Origin: an uncultured Bacteroidia bacterium
GTDB lineage: Bacteria > Bacteroidota > Bacteroidia > Bacteroidales > UBA932
DNA: 64,000 nucleotides
Direction: 5' to 3'
NCBI GenBank assembly: GCA_902779765.1
Contig: CACZCQ010000001.1
Location: 232,250 to 296,249 of the forward strand
The position numbers were made by a program, and so were the translations under genes. The notes beneath the pieces are model-generated. The model had not been told where the DNA came from and made no database searches. It was given only the letters and a program-made list of their open reading frames with translations. This document shows positions 18,372 through 28,694 of the stretch, piece after piece. The first letter of the stretch is position 1. Every line of letters begins with the position of its first letter.

Positions 18372-20309
18372 TTATAGTTTTAGTCTTACAAATACTTCTA
18401 TGGCCTGATATTCCGCCATGCCGAGTTCGTCATAAAGCTTGGCGGTGTTCTGGGTGCGTTCCTCGGCCCTCTGCCAGAATTCCCTGGGGTCATCGCCCGG
18501 GAAGGGGACGATATCTTTCTGGGACAGATGGCGGAAGATGGCATGACGCTTCTCGATCAGCTCGTCGGGGCTGAGAGGAACGGCCATGTCGACTCTCCAG
18601 AGTTCCCATTCCATCCACGCGCCCCTGTAGAGCCATATCGTGGTGTCGTTCAGCCAGTCGTTTCCTTCCTCCTTGAGCTGCTCGATGGCTTCGAGCGCGG
18701 CCTCCGTACATACTCGGTGAGTCCCGTGGGGATCCGCCAGGTCACCGGCCATGTAGATCTGGTCCGGCTTGATCTGGCTAATCAGGACCTTGATGATATT
18801 CAGGTCCGCCTGGGTCCTCGGCAGCTTCGTGACGCCGCCTGACTCATAGAACGGAAGGTTGAGGAAGTGGACGTTGCTGTCGTCGTCCAGTCCGAAACTG
18901 CGGACGGCGCTGCGTGCTTCGCTCCGGCGGATTGCGGCCTTTATGGCAAGCAGATCCTTGGGCTCCGGCTCACCGGGCTTCTTGGTGTCGATTATGTATT
19001 TGACTTCGTCGAACCTGTCGCCGAAACCGAGCTGGCGAGCGGCATCCATGTGCTGGAGGACCACATCGTCGTGGACCGCAAGGTCTCCGGATGTCTCATA
19101 AGCGACATGGACATCATGTCCCTGATGTACCAGGCGGATGAAGGTTCCGCCCATAGAGATGACGTCGTCATCGGGGTGGGGGGAGAAGATCAGCACCTTC
19201 TTGGGGAACGGGGTGGACTTGACCGGCCTGGTGGTGTCGTCGGCGTTCGGTTTGCCGCCGGGCCATCCGGTTATCGTATGCTGGAACTCGTTGAATACGT
19301 CTATATTGATCTTGTCGTACGGTCCGAACAGTTCCAGGAGTTCTCCCAGGGAATTCTCAAGGTAATCTTTCTGGGTAAGCTTGAGGATGGGTTTGTGGAG
19401 ATTCTCGCACAGCCAGACGACTGCCTTGCGTATCAGTTCGGGTGTCCATTTGCAGGGGCCTACCGTCCAGGGGGCGATCACCCTCGTAAGCAGGGATGCG
19501 GACATTTCGTCCGTGTAGAAGCTGATATTCTCGTGCTTCTGTAGGAAGGATGCGGGGCAGGCAGGATCCACCTTGCCTTCCACGACACTCTTCACCACTT
19601 CGGCCTTCTTCTCGCCCCAGGCCATGAGGATGATCCTCCTGGCGCTCATCATGGTACCTATGCCGATGGTGATGGCGGAATTGGGAGTGACTGCTATGTC
19701 GCCGTTGAAATTGCGGGCTTGTCTCTTCCTTGACTTATATGAAAGAGGTACGGTCCTGGTCCTGGAGTTTTCGGTCGCTCCGGACTCGTTGAAACCTACC
19801 TGACCTCCGTCTCCTACGCCTATGACCAGCAGGTCGAGCCCTTGGGCTGCCTTGTCGAACTCGGCGCAGTATTCGGATACTTTCTCTTGGGGGACGGTAC
19901 CATCCGGGATATGGATGTTCTCCGGACGGACGTCGACCTTGTCCAGAAGTTCTTTGTAAAGGCGGTTGTTCCTCCTTTGGGCTACTTCCTGTCCGCAGGG
20001 GTAATATTCATCGATGGAATATATCTCCACGTCTGCAAAGGAGATGGCTCCGTCATCGTAGGACTTTACGAGCCACCTGTAAAGGGATACAGGGGAAAGT
20101 CCGGTTGAAAGACCGAGCTTGAAAGGACGTCCGGAACCGGATGCCTTGTGGTCGGCGACCGCCTTGATGATGATATCTGCGATCTGCTCGCTTCCGACGG
20201 TGGAATCCGCGTAAATCTCCGTGGTGATCTTCTCGTGGGAGTGCAGAAGGCTCTTGGGCAGTTTATCCTCGATCAGGCCGCCGTTCTTCGGTAAAGAAAA
20301 ATGTTTCAT
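18372..20309 (-). CDS. Fusion of a NagB-like domain and a PIG-L/LmbE-type deacetylase domain
   Basis: A 645-residue cytoplasmic protein. Residues about 1-290 are NagB-like: LGLSTGLSPVSLYRWL and YSIDEYYP are kept. The relay motif reads GVGDGGQVGFNES, where the usual GxDGH has Gly for Asp and Gln for His, so deaminase activity is doubtful. Residues about 370-600 are a PIG-L-type zinc deacetylase, with the metal motif SPHPDDDVISMGG and the later DPHGTHRVCTEAA. PIG-L relatives remove acetyl groups from GlcNAc-type substrates. The protein may bind a hexosamine phosphate with its first domain and deacetylate a GlcNAc derivative with the second (inference). It precedes intact nagB by ten bases. Confidence 0.88.
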   Translation of the reverse strand: MKHFSLPKNGGLIEDKLPKSLLHSHEKITTEIYADSTVGSEQIADIIIKAVADHKASGSGRPFKLGLSTGLSPVSLYRWLVKSYDDGAISFADVEIYSIDEYYPCGQEVAQRRNNRLYKELLDKVDVRPENIHIPDGTVPQEKVSEYCAEFDKAAQGLDLLVIGVGDGGQVGFNESGATENSRTRTVPLSYKSRKRQARNFNGDIAVTPNSAITIGIGTMMSARRIILMAWGEKKAEVVKSVVEGKVDPACPASFLQKHENISFYTDEMSASLLTRVIAPWTVGPCKWTPELIRKAVVWLCENLHKPILKLTQKDYLENSLGELLELFGPYDKINIDVFNEFQHTITGWPGGKPNADDTTRPVKSTPFPKKVLIFSPHPDDDVISMGGTFIRLVHQGHDVHVAYETSGDLAVHDDVVLQHMDAARQLGFGDRFDEVKYIIDTKKPGEPEPKDLLAIKAAIRRSEARSAVRSFGLDDDSNVHFLNLPFYESGGVTKLPRTQADLNIIKVLISQIKPDQIYMAGDLADPHGTHRVCTEAALEAIEQLKEEGNDWLNDTTIWLYRGAWMEWELWRVDMAVPLSPDELIEKRHAIFRHLSQKDIVPFPGDDPREFWQRAEERTQNTAKLYDELGMAEYQAIEVFVRLKL

Positions 20310-20311
20310 CT

Positions 20312-21166
20312 TTAAAGTTGGCTATAGTCGGGAGAGAAGGAGTCTCCGTGTTCAATATCTCCGTAGGTCATGCCTTTCTTAAGCCAGTTGTAGCGCTGCT
20401 GGGCGGTCCCGTGGGTGAAAGACTCCGATACCACATATCCCTGGGCTTTCTTCTGGAGATAGTCGTCACCGATCTTTGCGGCGCAGTTGAGTGCCTTTTC
20501 GATGTCCCCGGCCTCAAGAGACCTGTACCTGGCGTTGTCGTTGTTCGCCCATACTCCGGCGTAATAGTCGGCCTGGAGCTCGAGCCTGACGCTGTACTGG
20601 TTGGCCACGGTCTTGCTGGACCTGTTCATGATCTGGTGGGCCTTGCCGAGCGTACCGAGAAGGTTCTGTACGTGGTGGCCGACCTCATGGGCAATGACAT
20701 ATGCATAGGCAAGGTCACCGTCGGCTCCGATCTGCTGCTTCATGTTGGTGAAGAAACTCAGGTCGATGTAGACGGTGTTGTCTGCTGAGCAGTAGAAAGG
20801 TCCTACCTGGGAATTGGCCGTACCGCATCCCGAGGAAGTCACGCCGGTGTAAAGGACCATCTTGGGCGCCTGGTACTCATAGCCGTATTTTGCGAACTGG
20901 GCCGTCCAGACATCCTCGGTTCCGGCAAGTATCTTCTTGGCGAAGGATGCCAGTTCCTGCTCCTCCTGCGAGAAGGTGACTTCACTGTTCTGGGGAACTG
21001 TCTGTGTCCCGGCATTCTGGAGGACCGATGTAGGGTCACCTCCGAGAAGCATGACAATCAATGCGATAATGAGTGCGCCTCCACCGATTCCTCCGGCGAT
21101 TGCGCCGCCGCTCATACCTCTGCGGTCTTCGACGTTGGTACTTTCACGTCTTCCTTCTAGTCTCAT
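20312..21166 (-). CDS. YpfJ-type neutral zinc metallopeptidase
   Basis: A 284-residue protein of the YpfJ/KPN_02809 family. It starts MRLEGRRESTNVEDRRG, has one membrane segment at about 19-40 (AIAGGIGGGALIIALIVMLLG, shown as a landmark), and carries the zinc site HEVGHHVQNLLG. The downstream ELQADYYAGVWAN supplies the expected third ligand region. The family is membrane-anchored with the peptidase domain probably outside the cytoplasm; its substrates are not known. It is the first gene of the leftward run and ends two bases before the NagB/PIG-L gene starts. Confidence 0.9.
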   Translation of the reverse strand: MRLEGRRESTNVEDRRGMSGGAIAGGIGGGALIIALIVMLLGGDPTSVLQNAGTQTVPQNSEVTFSQEEQELASFAKKILAGTEDVWTAQFAKYGYEYQAPKMVLYTGVTSSGCGTANSQVGPFYCSADNTVYIDLSFFTNMKQQIGADGDLAYAYVIAHEVGHHVQNLLGTLGKAHQIMNRSSKTVANQYSVRLELQADYYAGVWANNDNARYRSLEAGDIEKALNCAAKIGDDYLQKKAQGYVVSESFTHGTAQQRYNWLKKGMTYGDIEHGDSFSPDYSQL

Positions 21167-21215
21167 GTTATTTGTTTTTTATGGATTAAGCTTTTTATGT
21201 ATGCCTTCTATCTTA

Positions 21216-21223
21216 CAAATATA
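21216..21223 (-). promoter_or_regulatory. Candidate -7 promoter box for the leftward gene run
   Basis: On the minus strand the sequence reads TATATTTG, an exact TAnnTTTG match, 49 bases before the zinc-peptidase start codon. No good -33 element was found at the usual distance. Confidence 0.5.
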
Positions 21224-21268
21224 AGCAGAATTTCTGTCAATAAGTATACCATTTATCACCTTATTCTT

Positions 21269-21299
21269 TTTGGATTTTCGATGAAAGTGAATATCTTTG
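21269..21299 (+). promoter_or_regulatory. Promoter of tRNA-Leu (-33 TTTG, -7 TATCTTTG)
   Basis: A TTTG at 21269-21272 and TATCTTTG at 21292-21299 are separated by 19 bases, the usual Bacteroidetes spacing. The tRNA begins 17 bases downstream. Confidence 0.75.
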
Positions 21300-21316
21300 C
21301 AATCCAACGTTTACAT

Positions 21317-21401
21317 GCCCGAATGGCGGAATTGGTAGACGCGTTGGACTCAAAATCCAATGTCCTTTAAAGACGTGCCGGTTCGAGCCCGGCTTTGGGC
21401 A
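21317..21401 (+). tRNA. tRNA-Leu (anticodon CAA)
   Basis: An 85-base tRNA with a long variable arm. The acceptor stem pairs GCCCGAA with TTTGGGC (one G-U), with discriminator A at 21401. The anticodon arm TTGGA-CTCAAAA-TCCAA places CAA at positions 34-36. The T arm is GCCGG-TTCGAGC-CCGGC. The encoded 3' end is not CCA (it continues CGA), so CCA must be added enzymatically. Confidence 0.96.
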
Positions 21402-21541
21402 CGAGAACGACAAGAATCGTCAGCATTTCAAGGCGCCGCCGCGATATGCTGGCGATTCTCCTTTGTACGACCGCCCTGCCCGTCGTTCTCGCGCCCCTTG
21501 GGCGCCTATTATTCATTGAGGGGAGAACCCCTCAAACTCCC
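21402..21541 (+). repeat. Nested palindromic element directly after tRNA-Leu
   Basis: The outer arms CGAGAACGAC (21402-21411) and GTCGTTCTCG (21482-21491) are perfect complements. Inside them AGAATCGTCAGCAT (21413-21426) pairs with ATGCTGGCGATTCT (21446-21459) with one G-U. Beyond them lie two smaller hairpins: GCGCCC/GGGCGC (21491-21505) and GAGGGG/CCCCTC (21518-21533), the latter followed by AAACTCCC. The last hairpin is shared with the element inside purL. No coding function is evident. Confidence 0.75.
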
Positions 21542-21616
21542 CCCGTCTGCCTGCGGCCTCCAATTATTTCAATCTTAAAAAAGGGAACAACTGTCCTTGA
21601 ATAATACTTCGAAGAT

Positions 21617-21720
21617 CTCAGGTGCCTCAAGGGAAAGGAAATCGCCTGAATACTTCCCTGTTGCCCACTTCAGGTTCTCCAAAAGAAAGAATAACGCCCA
21701 AATCCTTCCCTTTGGCCCGC
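21617..21720 (+). repeat. Degenerate REP-like sequences before the sialidase-like gene
   Basis: The half-element TCAGGTGCCTCAAGGGA (from 21618) and the stretch TTCCCTGTTGCCCACTTCAG (from 21654) resemble the REP-like palindromes that flank the RAYT-like gene at 42.0 and 43.3 kb. GGGAA and TTCCC within it could form an outer stem. Together with the palindromes after tRNA-Leu it fills most of the 367-base gap between the tRNA and the next gene. Confidence 0.5.
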
Positions 21721-21740
21721 TTAGTCTGCCCGGTTTTGAT

Positions 21741-21748
21741 TATCTTTG
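21741..21748 (+). promoter_or_regulatory. -7 promoter box for the sialidase-like gene
   Basis: TATCTTTG matches TAnnTTTG exactly and ends 20 bases before the chosen start codon at 21769. It supports that start over the longer frame beginning at 21622. Confidence 0.6.
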
Positions 21749-21768
21749 TGTATATTACACCGTATTTC

Positions 21769-22893
21769 ATGAAATCACCCAGACAACTTTTATTGTCCGT
21801 CTTGACGTTGATTGCGGCGCTTTCTGCCGCCGCACAGGATTACCGGCCGAATCTGCCCTGGGCAGATATTTCGGGCCAGCAGCACCGCCAGGTGGTAATT
21901 GCTGCAGGGACGCCCGATCTGTACAATGGTCATCCCACGACGGTTTTGCTCGACGATGGTAGGACCATGGTCTGTACCTGGTCCAAGGGCCATGGAGGGG
22001 CGGCGGCCTTCCTCGGTTTCAGTTATGACGGCGGTCTAACCTGGCATAACCAGGCTGCCCCTGATGAGTGGAAAGGTCTGGTCAACTGCCCCAGTATCTA
22101 CAAATTGACAGACAAGGATGGCCGGCAACGGCTCTTCGTATTCGCGCAGGTCGATACCGGAAAGACCTACAGGGATATGGCTTATTCTTACAGCGAAGAC
22201 GGAGGAAAGACGTGGAGCGGAATCAAGATTCTGGATAAGCCTTGCATAATGGCGTTCACGAGTATCATACGCCTTGGGAACGGGGATTATCTTGGGATGT
22301 ACCACCGTGGCAATTCCGATCAGGACAGGGCTCCTCTGAAGATCTGGCAGTCGGTATCCCACGACGGAGGGCTGAGTTGGGAAGAGTCTGTCCTGGTGGG
22401 AGAAGAGCCTGACAGGTCACCATGCGAGCCGTGCGTATTCCGTTCCCCCAAAGGCAGTCCGCTGGTCTGCCTGGCCCGGGAAAACCAGCGCAAGGGATGC
22501 TCCCTGATGATGTTCTCCCACGATGAGGGACAGACATGGACGCCATTGAAGGAGACCCCATGGGGCCTTACCGGAGACCGCCACATGGTCCGGTACCTTC
22601 CTGACGGCAGGATAATAGCAGTTTTCAGGGATATGGCTCCGAACAGTCCGACGAAGGGCCATTTCGTCGCATGGGTAGGTACTTACAATGACATTACCGG
22701 GGGACTTTCGGGCCAGTACAGGGTCAAGCTTCTGCACAATTACGCGGGAACCGATTGCGGATATCCCGGCCTTGAAATGCTTCCGGACGGGACGATCGTG
22801 GCTACAACATACATCAAATACCATCCCGGTACGGAAAAACACTCCGTTGTCTCGGTTCGTTTCAAGATCGAAGAACTGGATGGACTGTTCTGA
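21769..22893 (+). CDS. Sialidase-like (Asp-box/BNR) exported protein
   Basis: A 374-residue protein with a signal peptide (MKSPRQLLLSVLTLIAALSAAAQ). It has Asp-box repeats typical of six-bladed sialidase propellers: SYDGGLTW, SEDGGKTW, SHDGGLSW and SHDEGQTW. Conserved Arg and Glu-rich segments (RDMAYSYSEDG; RSPCEPCVFRSP) also fit the fold. True GH33 sialidases use an Arg triad, Tyr and Glu; I cannot confirm the whole set by eye, so the activity could be on another sugar. A longer frame upstream is rejected because it lacks a signal and covers the REP-like region and promoter. The stop codon abuts that of the convergent FAD oxidoreductase gene. Confidence 0.82.
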   Translation: MKSPRQLLLSVLTLIAALSAAAQDYRPNLPWADISGQQHRQVVIAAGTPDLYNGHPTTVLLDDGRTMVCTWSKGHGGAAAFLGFSYDGGLTWHNQAAPDEWKGLVNCPSIYKLTDKDGRQRLFVFAQVDTGKTYRDMAYSYSEDGGKTWSGIKILDKPCIMAFTSIIRLGNGDYLGMYHRGNSDQDRAPLKIWQSVSHDGGLSWEESVLVGEEPDRSPCEPCVFRSPKGSPLVCLARENQRKGCSLMMFSHDEGQTWTPLKETPWGLTGDRHMVRYLPDGRIIAVFRDMAPNSPTKGHFVAWVGTYNDITGGLSGQYRVKLLHNYAGTDCGYPGLEMLPDGTIVATTYIKYHPGTEKHSVVSVRFKIEELDGLF

Positions 22894-24180
22894 TCAAGGG
22901 ACGATATGCCCGATAGCAGCCAGTTTCTCTTTGGCAAGGTCGAGGGGGACTTCGCGAGGGTCGCAGTGACGGTCAGCCGCTATGGCCGCAACCACTCCGG
23001 CAGCCTGCCCCATGCCCATGCACGATGCCTGCACCCGCAGGGCCGAGTTGGCCCCATGGTCGCTTGAGACCGCCCTCCCGGCTACCAGCATGTTCCCTAC
23101 ACCCTTCGGAATCATGGCTCCGAGCGGCACGGAAGCGACCTTGCCTTCCTCCAGGAATACCAGCCTTGCCCCACCGGTACCGGCCTTGTGTTCATCGACC
23201 ATCCAGTAGGACCAGCTCAATGCGTCTTCGGCAGGGATGCCGTCCAGGTATTCCTGTTCCGTAACAGTCTTTTCGCCGACCACGCGGTAGGTTTCCCGGA
23301 CGCCCACCTCGCTTGCAGCCCTCACAACTTCCACATCCTCCAGCCCGGGTTGTTTGCGGATGAATGCCAGGACCCTGTCCATCGCCTCGATGCCCCGGCG
23401 GTTTGTCTCCGCGCGGGCCTCGGGTGTGGAGTTGTCCGCATCAGGAATATAGCATCCTGATCCTCCTCCCTTCTGGATGAACCAGACAATTCCCACATAT
23501 ACATCAGTAGGGAGGAGTTCACCTTTCCCGATAGCTTCCTTCTGGGCCCGGATCACCGCCTGGGCGTCAAACTCAAGTCCTTTCGAGGAAAGCCAGAAGA
23601 AGAAAGATCCCGGTTGGCGGACGTCGTCCGGTTCCCGCATCCTCCGGGCTCCGGCCAGGGCCGCCACGGTGGCGCTGCCGGTCGCATCCACTATCTGCCG
23701 TCCTATGACAGGCCCGACCTTCCAACCTCTGCCCTCCTTTTCCACAGACTCTATTTCGGTGCCGAAGATTATCTCGACCCCTGCATCCCGCAGTTTCCTC
23801 TCGGCTACCCTGGAATATACTTCCGGATCGACGTGGACACAGCTTTCCATCCATTTGTGCGGCTCTTGAAGGGAGAAATCAGGAAGGGTTCCACCGGCTT
23901 CGGCGACAGCCTCGGTGACAAGGTCCCAGACAGGCCCTGCTATGATCTGACGCTTCCAAGCGTAGAACAGTCCCATGTCCACTACCTCTGCCTGGACGGT
24001 CGTTCCCCCGATCCGGGTGTCCCTCTCCACGAGAGCCACCCTTGCACCAGTCCGGGCTGCCGCAAGCGCAGCCCCTATTCCTGCAGGGCCCCCGCCCACT
24101 ACTACGACATCGTATGATGCCGGAGAGGAGCAGGAACAGGATAAGACCAGAACTATCAGGGAAATGAGCTGCGTCCGCAT
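22894..24180 (-). CDS. Exported FAD-dependent oxidoreductase (FAD_oxidored/PF12831-like)
   Basis: A 428-residue protein with an N-terminal lipoprotein-type signal (MRTQLISLIVLVLSCSCSSP), followed at once by the FAD-binding motif VVVVGGGPAGIGAALAAARTGARV. Later landmarks are GTTVQAEVVDMGLFY, DATGSATVAALAGAR and a C-terminal AGRAVSSDHGANSALRVQ. This family is abundant in Bacteroidetes near carbohydrate-active genes, where it may oxidise sugars, but its substrates are mostly unknown. It follows the GH97 gene by nine bases on the same strand, suggesting joint expression and work on a related glycan (inference). FAD would have to be bound in an exported protein, which is unusual. Confidence 0.82.
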   Translation of the reverse strand: MRTQLISLIVLVLSCSCSSPASYDVVVVGGGPAGIGAALAAARTGARVALVERDTRIGGTTVQAEVVDMGLFYAWKRQIIAGPVWDLVTEAVAEAGGTLPDFSLQEPHKWMESCVHVDPEVYSRVAERKLRDAGVEIIFGTEIESVEKEGRGWKVGPVIGRQIVDATGSATVAALAGARRMREPDDVRQPGSFFFWLSSKGLEFDAQAVIRAQKEAIGKGELLPTDVYVGIVWFIQKGGGSGCYIPDADNSTPEARAETNRRGIEAMDRVLAFIRKQPGLEDVEVVRAASEVGVRETYRVVGEKTVTEQEYLDGIPAEDALSWSYWMVDEHKAGTGGARLVFLEEGKVASVPLGAMIPKGVGNMLVAGRAVSSDHGANSALRVQASCMGMGQAAGVVAAIAADRHCDPREVPLDLAKEKLAAIGHIVP

Positions 24181-24189
24181 AGCCTGGAA

Positions 24190-26346
<2,157 letters not shown>

Positions 26347-26426
26347 CTATTGTTTCTGATAAGTTTGGCGAATGGATTGTCTGCTAATATACGGAGATTT
26401 TTTCACCGTTTTCAGGTATTTCTCCC

Positions 26427-26434
26427 TATCTTTA
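26427..26434 (+). promoter_or_regulatory. Candidate -7 box for the metallophosphatase lipoprotein
   Basis: TATCTTTA differs from TAnnTTTG only in the last base and ends 20 bases before the start codon chosen at 26455. Confidence 0.4.
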
Positions 26435-26454
26435 AAAAATTATTTGCAATTCTG

Positions 26455-27924
26455 ATGTACAGGAAATTATTCATTGTGCTGGCAGCGTTGCTGACGCTTG
26501 CAGCTTGTTCATCCGAGAAGGAACCGGTAGTCAATTACAAGCTTTATCTTGACTGGCCGGAGCGCCATCTCCCTGATTTCTCCACACTTGGCGAACCCGA
26601 TGTCACTGGAGTCAAGAACAATTTCGACCTGGTGGATATCGATGAGACCCTGAACCATTATGCCCTGCTCCTCGAAACCACACTGAAAGTCAAGAAGGAG
26701 GAGGATTATACCTTCAAGGCTTCCACCGACGACGGCTCCAGATTCTATGTCGATGGTGAACTCCTTTACGACAACGACGGGGCACACGGTCCTATCACCA
26801 AGGTCGTAACCAAGAGGCTGTCAAAGGGAAAGCATGACCTTAAACTTGAGTATTTCGACTGCGACAAGGGGCAGTCGATCAATTTCCTCTACTGTACACC
26901 CACCATCGGTTGGAGGGAAATCAACGACAAACTGCTCGAAGCGGAAGACAAGGCTACGGATGACGCATCATTCGTGATACCCCAGATAGACGAGGCCTAT
27001 GCAAGGTTCGCCGAATGGAAGGGGGACGATGAGGTCCTATGCTTCCCCATAGTGACAGACGTCCACACTGCCGGCAGGTTCTCATACAAGCACATAGGCC
27101 ATGCCGTGACCGCTGCGGAAGCTTTCGGAGCCGACTTCATGGTCAATTTCGGAGATATCGGACTCAATGCATATCCGGCTACGGAGAATTCCGCCTATGC
27201 CCGGGAGATTGTGGACAACACGAGGGCCCAGATGGATAAATATGACGGAGTCTGGCTCTACACCCCTGGCAACCACGACTGGGACGCCGGCGAAGGGAAA
27301 TTCTTTACTGACGATGACCTGTCCGGCTTTTTCCAGAAACCCTGGCAGGATAGGGCAGGGGAGAACCTGCACATTACCCCGGGCAAGACCTACGGCTGGT
27401 ATGACGTTCCCGGGAAGGGGGTCAGGGTAATATTCCTGAACAGCCAGGGGACCGGCACGCAGAACGGTTCATACTATCTGTTTGACGATATCCAGATGGA
27501 ATGGCTCAAGGCATTGCTGGACAGCACTCCCGCCGATCTCCCCGTCATCGTGCTGGCCCATTACATGCCTCATCCTCTCGGACGCTGGACCAATTCCAAT
27601 CCTACTGAAGAGACACTCGCCAGCAATCAGCGCGTGATGGATATCCTGTCGGCCTTTGCCGGAAAAGGAACACTCGTGGGAATGTTCACCGGTGATGCCC
27701 ACGTCAATATGTACATAAGGGAAAACGGGGTGAATTATTTCATTTCCCAGGGATATGGCTGGGTCGTGCCCGACCTCATGCTTCCCGGAACGACTCACGC
27801 TTTCTACGACTACAAGACCAACCTGTGCATTGACGTGATGGCGGTCAAACCCGGTAAGAGGGAAGTCCATACCTTCCGCATCGGAGCCGGTGGAAAGGAC
27901 TTTGACTGCTCCTTCGGATATTGA
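26455..27924 (+). CDS. Lipoprotein with PA14-like and calcineurin-type metallophosphatase domains
   Basis: A 489-residue protein. The start MYRKLFIVLAALLTLAACSS gives a lipobox (LAAC), so it is lipid-anchored; a longer frame from 26350 runs through the promoter. Residues about 40-150 look like a PA14 domain (TFKASTDDGSRFYVDGELLYD), often used for glycan binding. The rest is a metallophosphatase with motifs TDVH, NFGDIG, PGNHDWD, LAHYMPH and GDAHVN, which together supply the usual two-metal ligands. It probably cleaves a phosphoester outside the cytoplasm after docking to a glycan (inference). It is divergent from the GH97 gene. Confidence 0.87.
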   Translation: MYRKLFIVLAALLTLAACSSEKEPVVNYKLYLDWPERHLPDFSTLGEPDVTGVKNNFDLVDIDETLNHYALLLETTLKVKKEEDYTFKASTDDGSRFYVDGELLYDNDGAHGPITKVVTKRLSKGKHDLKLEYFDCDKGQSINFLYCTPTIGWREINDKLLEAEDKATDDASFVIPQIDEAYARFAEWKGDDEVLCFPIVTDVHTAGRFSYKHIGHAVTAAEAFGADFMVNFGDIGLNAYPATENSAYAREIVDNTRAQMDKYDGVWLYTPGNHDWDAGEGKFFTDDDLSGFFQKPWQDRAGENLHITPGKTYGWYDVPGKGVRVIFLNSQGTGTQNGSYYLFDDIQMEWLKALLDSTPADLPVIVLAHYMPHPLGRWTNSNPTEETLASNQRVMDILSAFAGKGTLVGMFTGDAHVNMYIRENGVNYFISQGYGWVVPDLMLPGTTHAFYDYKTNLCIDVMAVKPGKREVHTFRIGAGGKDFDCSFGY

Positions 27925-27951
27925 TTTCTTCCACTTTAGAGATAAAATCAC

Positions 27952-27959
27952 TATTTTTG
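27952..27959 (+). promoter_or_regulatory. -7 promoter box for pyrH
   Basis: TATTTTTG is an exact TAnnTTTG match, ending 15 bases before the pyrH start codon at 27975. It also argues against the in-frame start at 27921. Confidence 0.6.
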
Positions 27960-27974
27960 ACAAAATTCGATCAA

Positions 27975-28679
27975 ATGTACAAGAGAGTTCTGCTGAAGTT
28001 GAGTGGTGAGATTCTCGGCGGCCCTGAAGGGAAGGGACTTGAGCCGGAGTATCTCAGGAAATATGCACGTGAGATAGCCCAGGCTGCCAAGGCCGGTCTC
28101 CAGATCGGTGTCGTGAATGGCGGAGGCAACATTTTCCGCGGCCTCCAGGGCCTCGACAAGGGTTTCGACCGCGTCGGAGGCGACCGGATGGGAATGCTTG
28201 CGACAGTGATCAACTCTTTGGCCCTCAGTCAGTTCATAGAGGACGAAGGAGTTCATGCCGAGGTATTCACCGCCACCCCTATGGAGCCGTTCGTCAGATA
28301 CTATAACCGCGACAACGCTGTCAAGGTGCTTGAGGAGGGAGGAGTGGCCCTTATTTCCGGTGGTACGGGCAACCCGTTCTTCACCACGGACTCGGGTGCG
28401 GCACTCAGGGCTTTGGAGATCAGGGCGGACGTCATGCTGAAAGGCACGAAAGTTGACGGGGTCTACACCGCTGACCCGAAGAAGGACCCGTCGGCCGTGA
28501 AATATGCCGAGATCACTTTTGCCGAGGCGATGTCAAAGCAGTTGAGAGTGCTGGACCAGACGGCCTATGCCCTGTGCAATGACGGAGACATGCCTATCAT
28601 AGTATTCGACATCGACGCGCCCGGAGCCTTGAAGAGGATTCTCGACGGAGAGAAGGTCGGCACATTGGTACATAAATAA
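27975..28679 (+). CDS. pyrH: Uridylate kinase (UMP kinase)
   Basis: A 234-residue cytoplasmic enzyme that phosphorylates UMP to UDP. It starts MYKRVLLKLSGEILGG, the standard beginning of the amino-acid-kinase fold. It continues with VNGGGNIFRG, the UMP-site region DRMGMLATVINSLAL, FTTDSGAALRALEI and DGVYTADPKKDPSAV. An upstream in-frame Met at 27921 overlaps the end of the previous gene and the promoter, so it was not used. The gene lies 15 bases before frr, a pairing common in bacteria. Confidence 0.97.
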   Translation: MYKRVLLKLSGEILGGPEGKGLEPEYLRKYAREIAQAAKAGLQIGVVNGGGNIFRGLQGLDKGFDRVGGDRMGMLATVINSLALSQFIEDEGVHAEVFTATPMEPFVRYYNRDNAVKVLEEGGVALISGGTGNPFFTTDSGAALRALEIRADVMLKGTKVDGVYTADPKKDPSAVKYAEITFAEAMSKQLRVLDQTAYALCNDGDMPIIVFDIDAPGALKRILDGEKVGTLVHK

Positions 28680-28694
28680 AATAATACTATAACG

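Noticed and set aside
21360-21604. Two open frames of about 70 codons starting in tRNA-Leu
   Set aside because: They run through the tRNA and the palindromic repeats; no homology-like features were seen.
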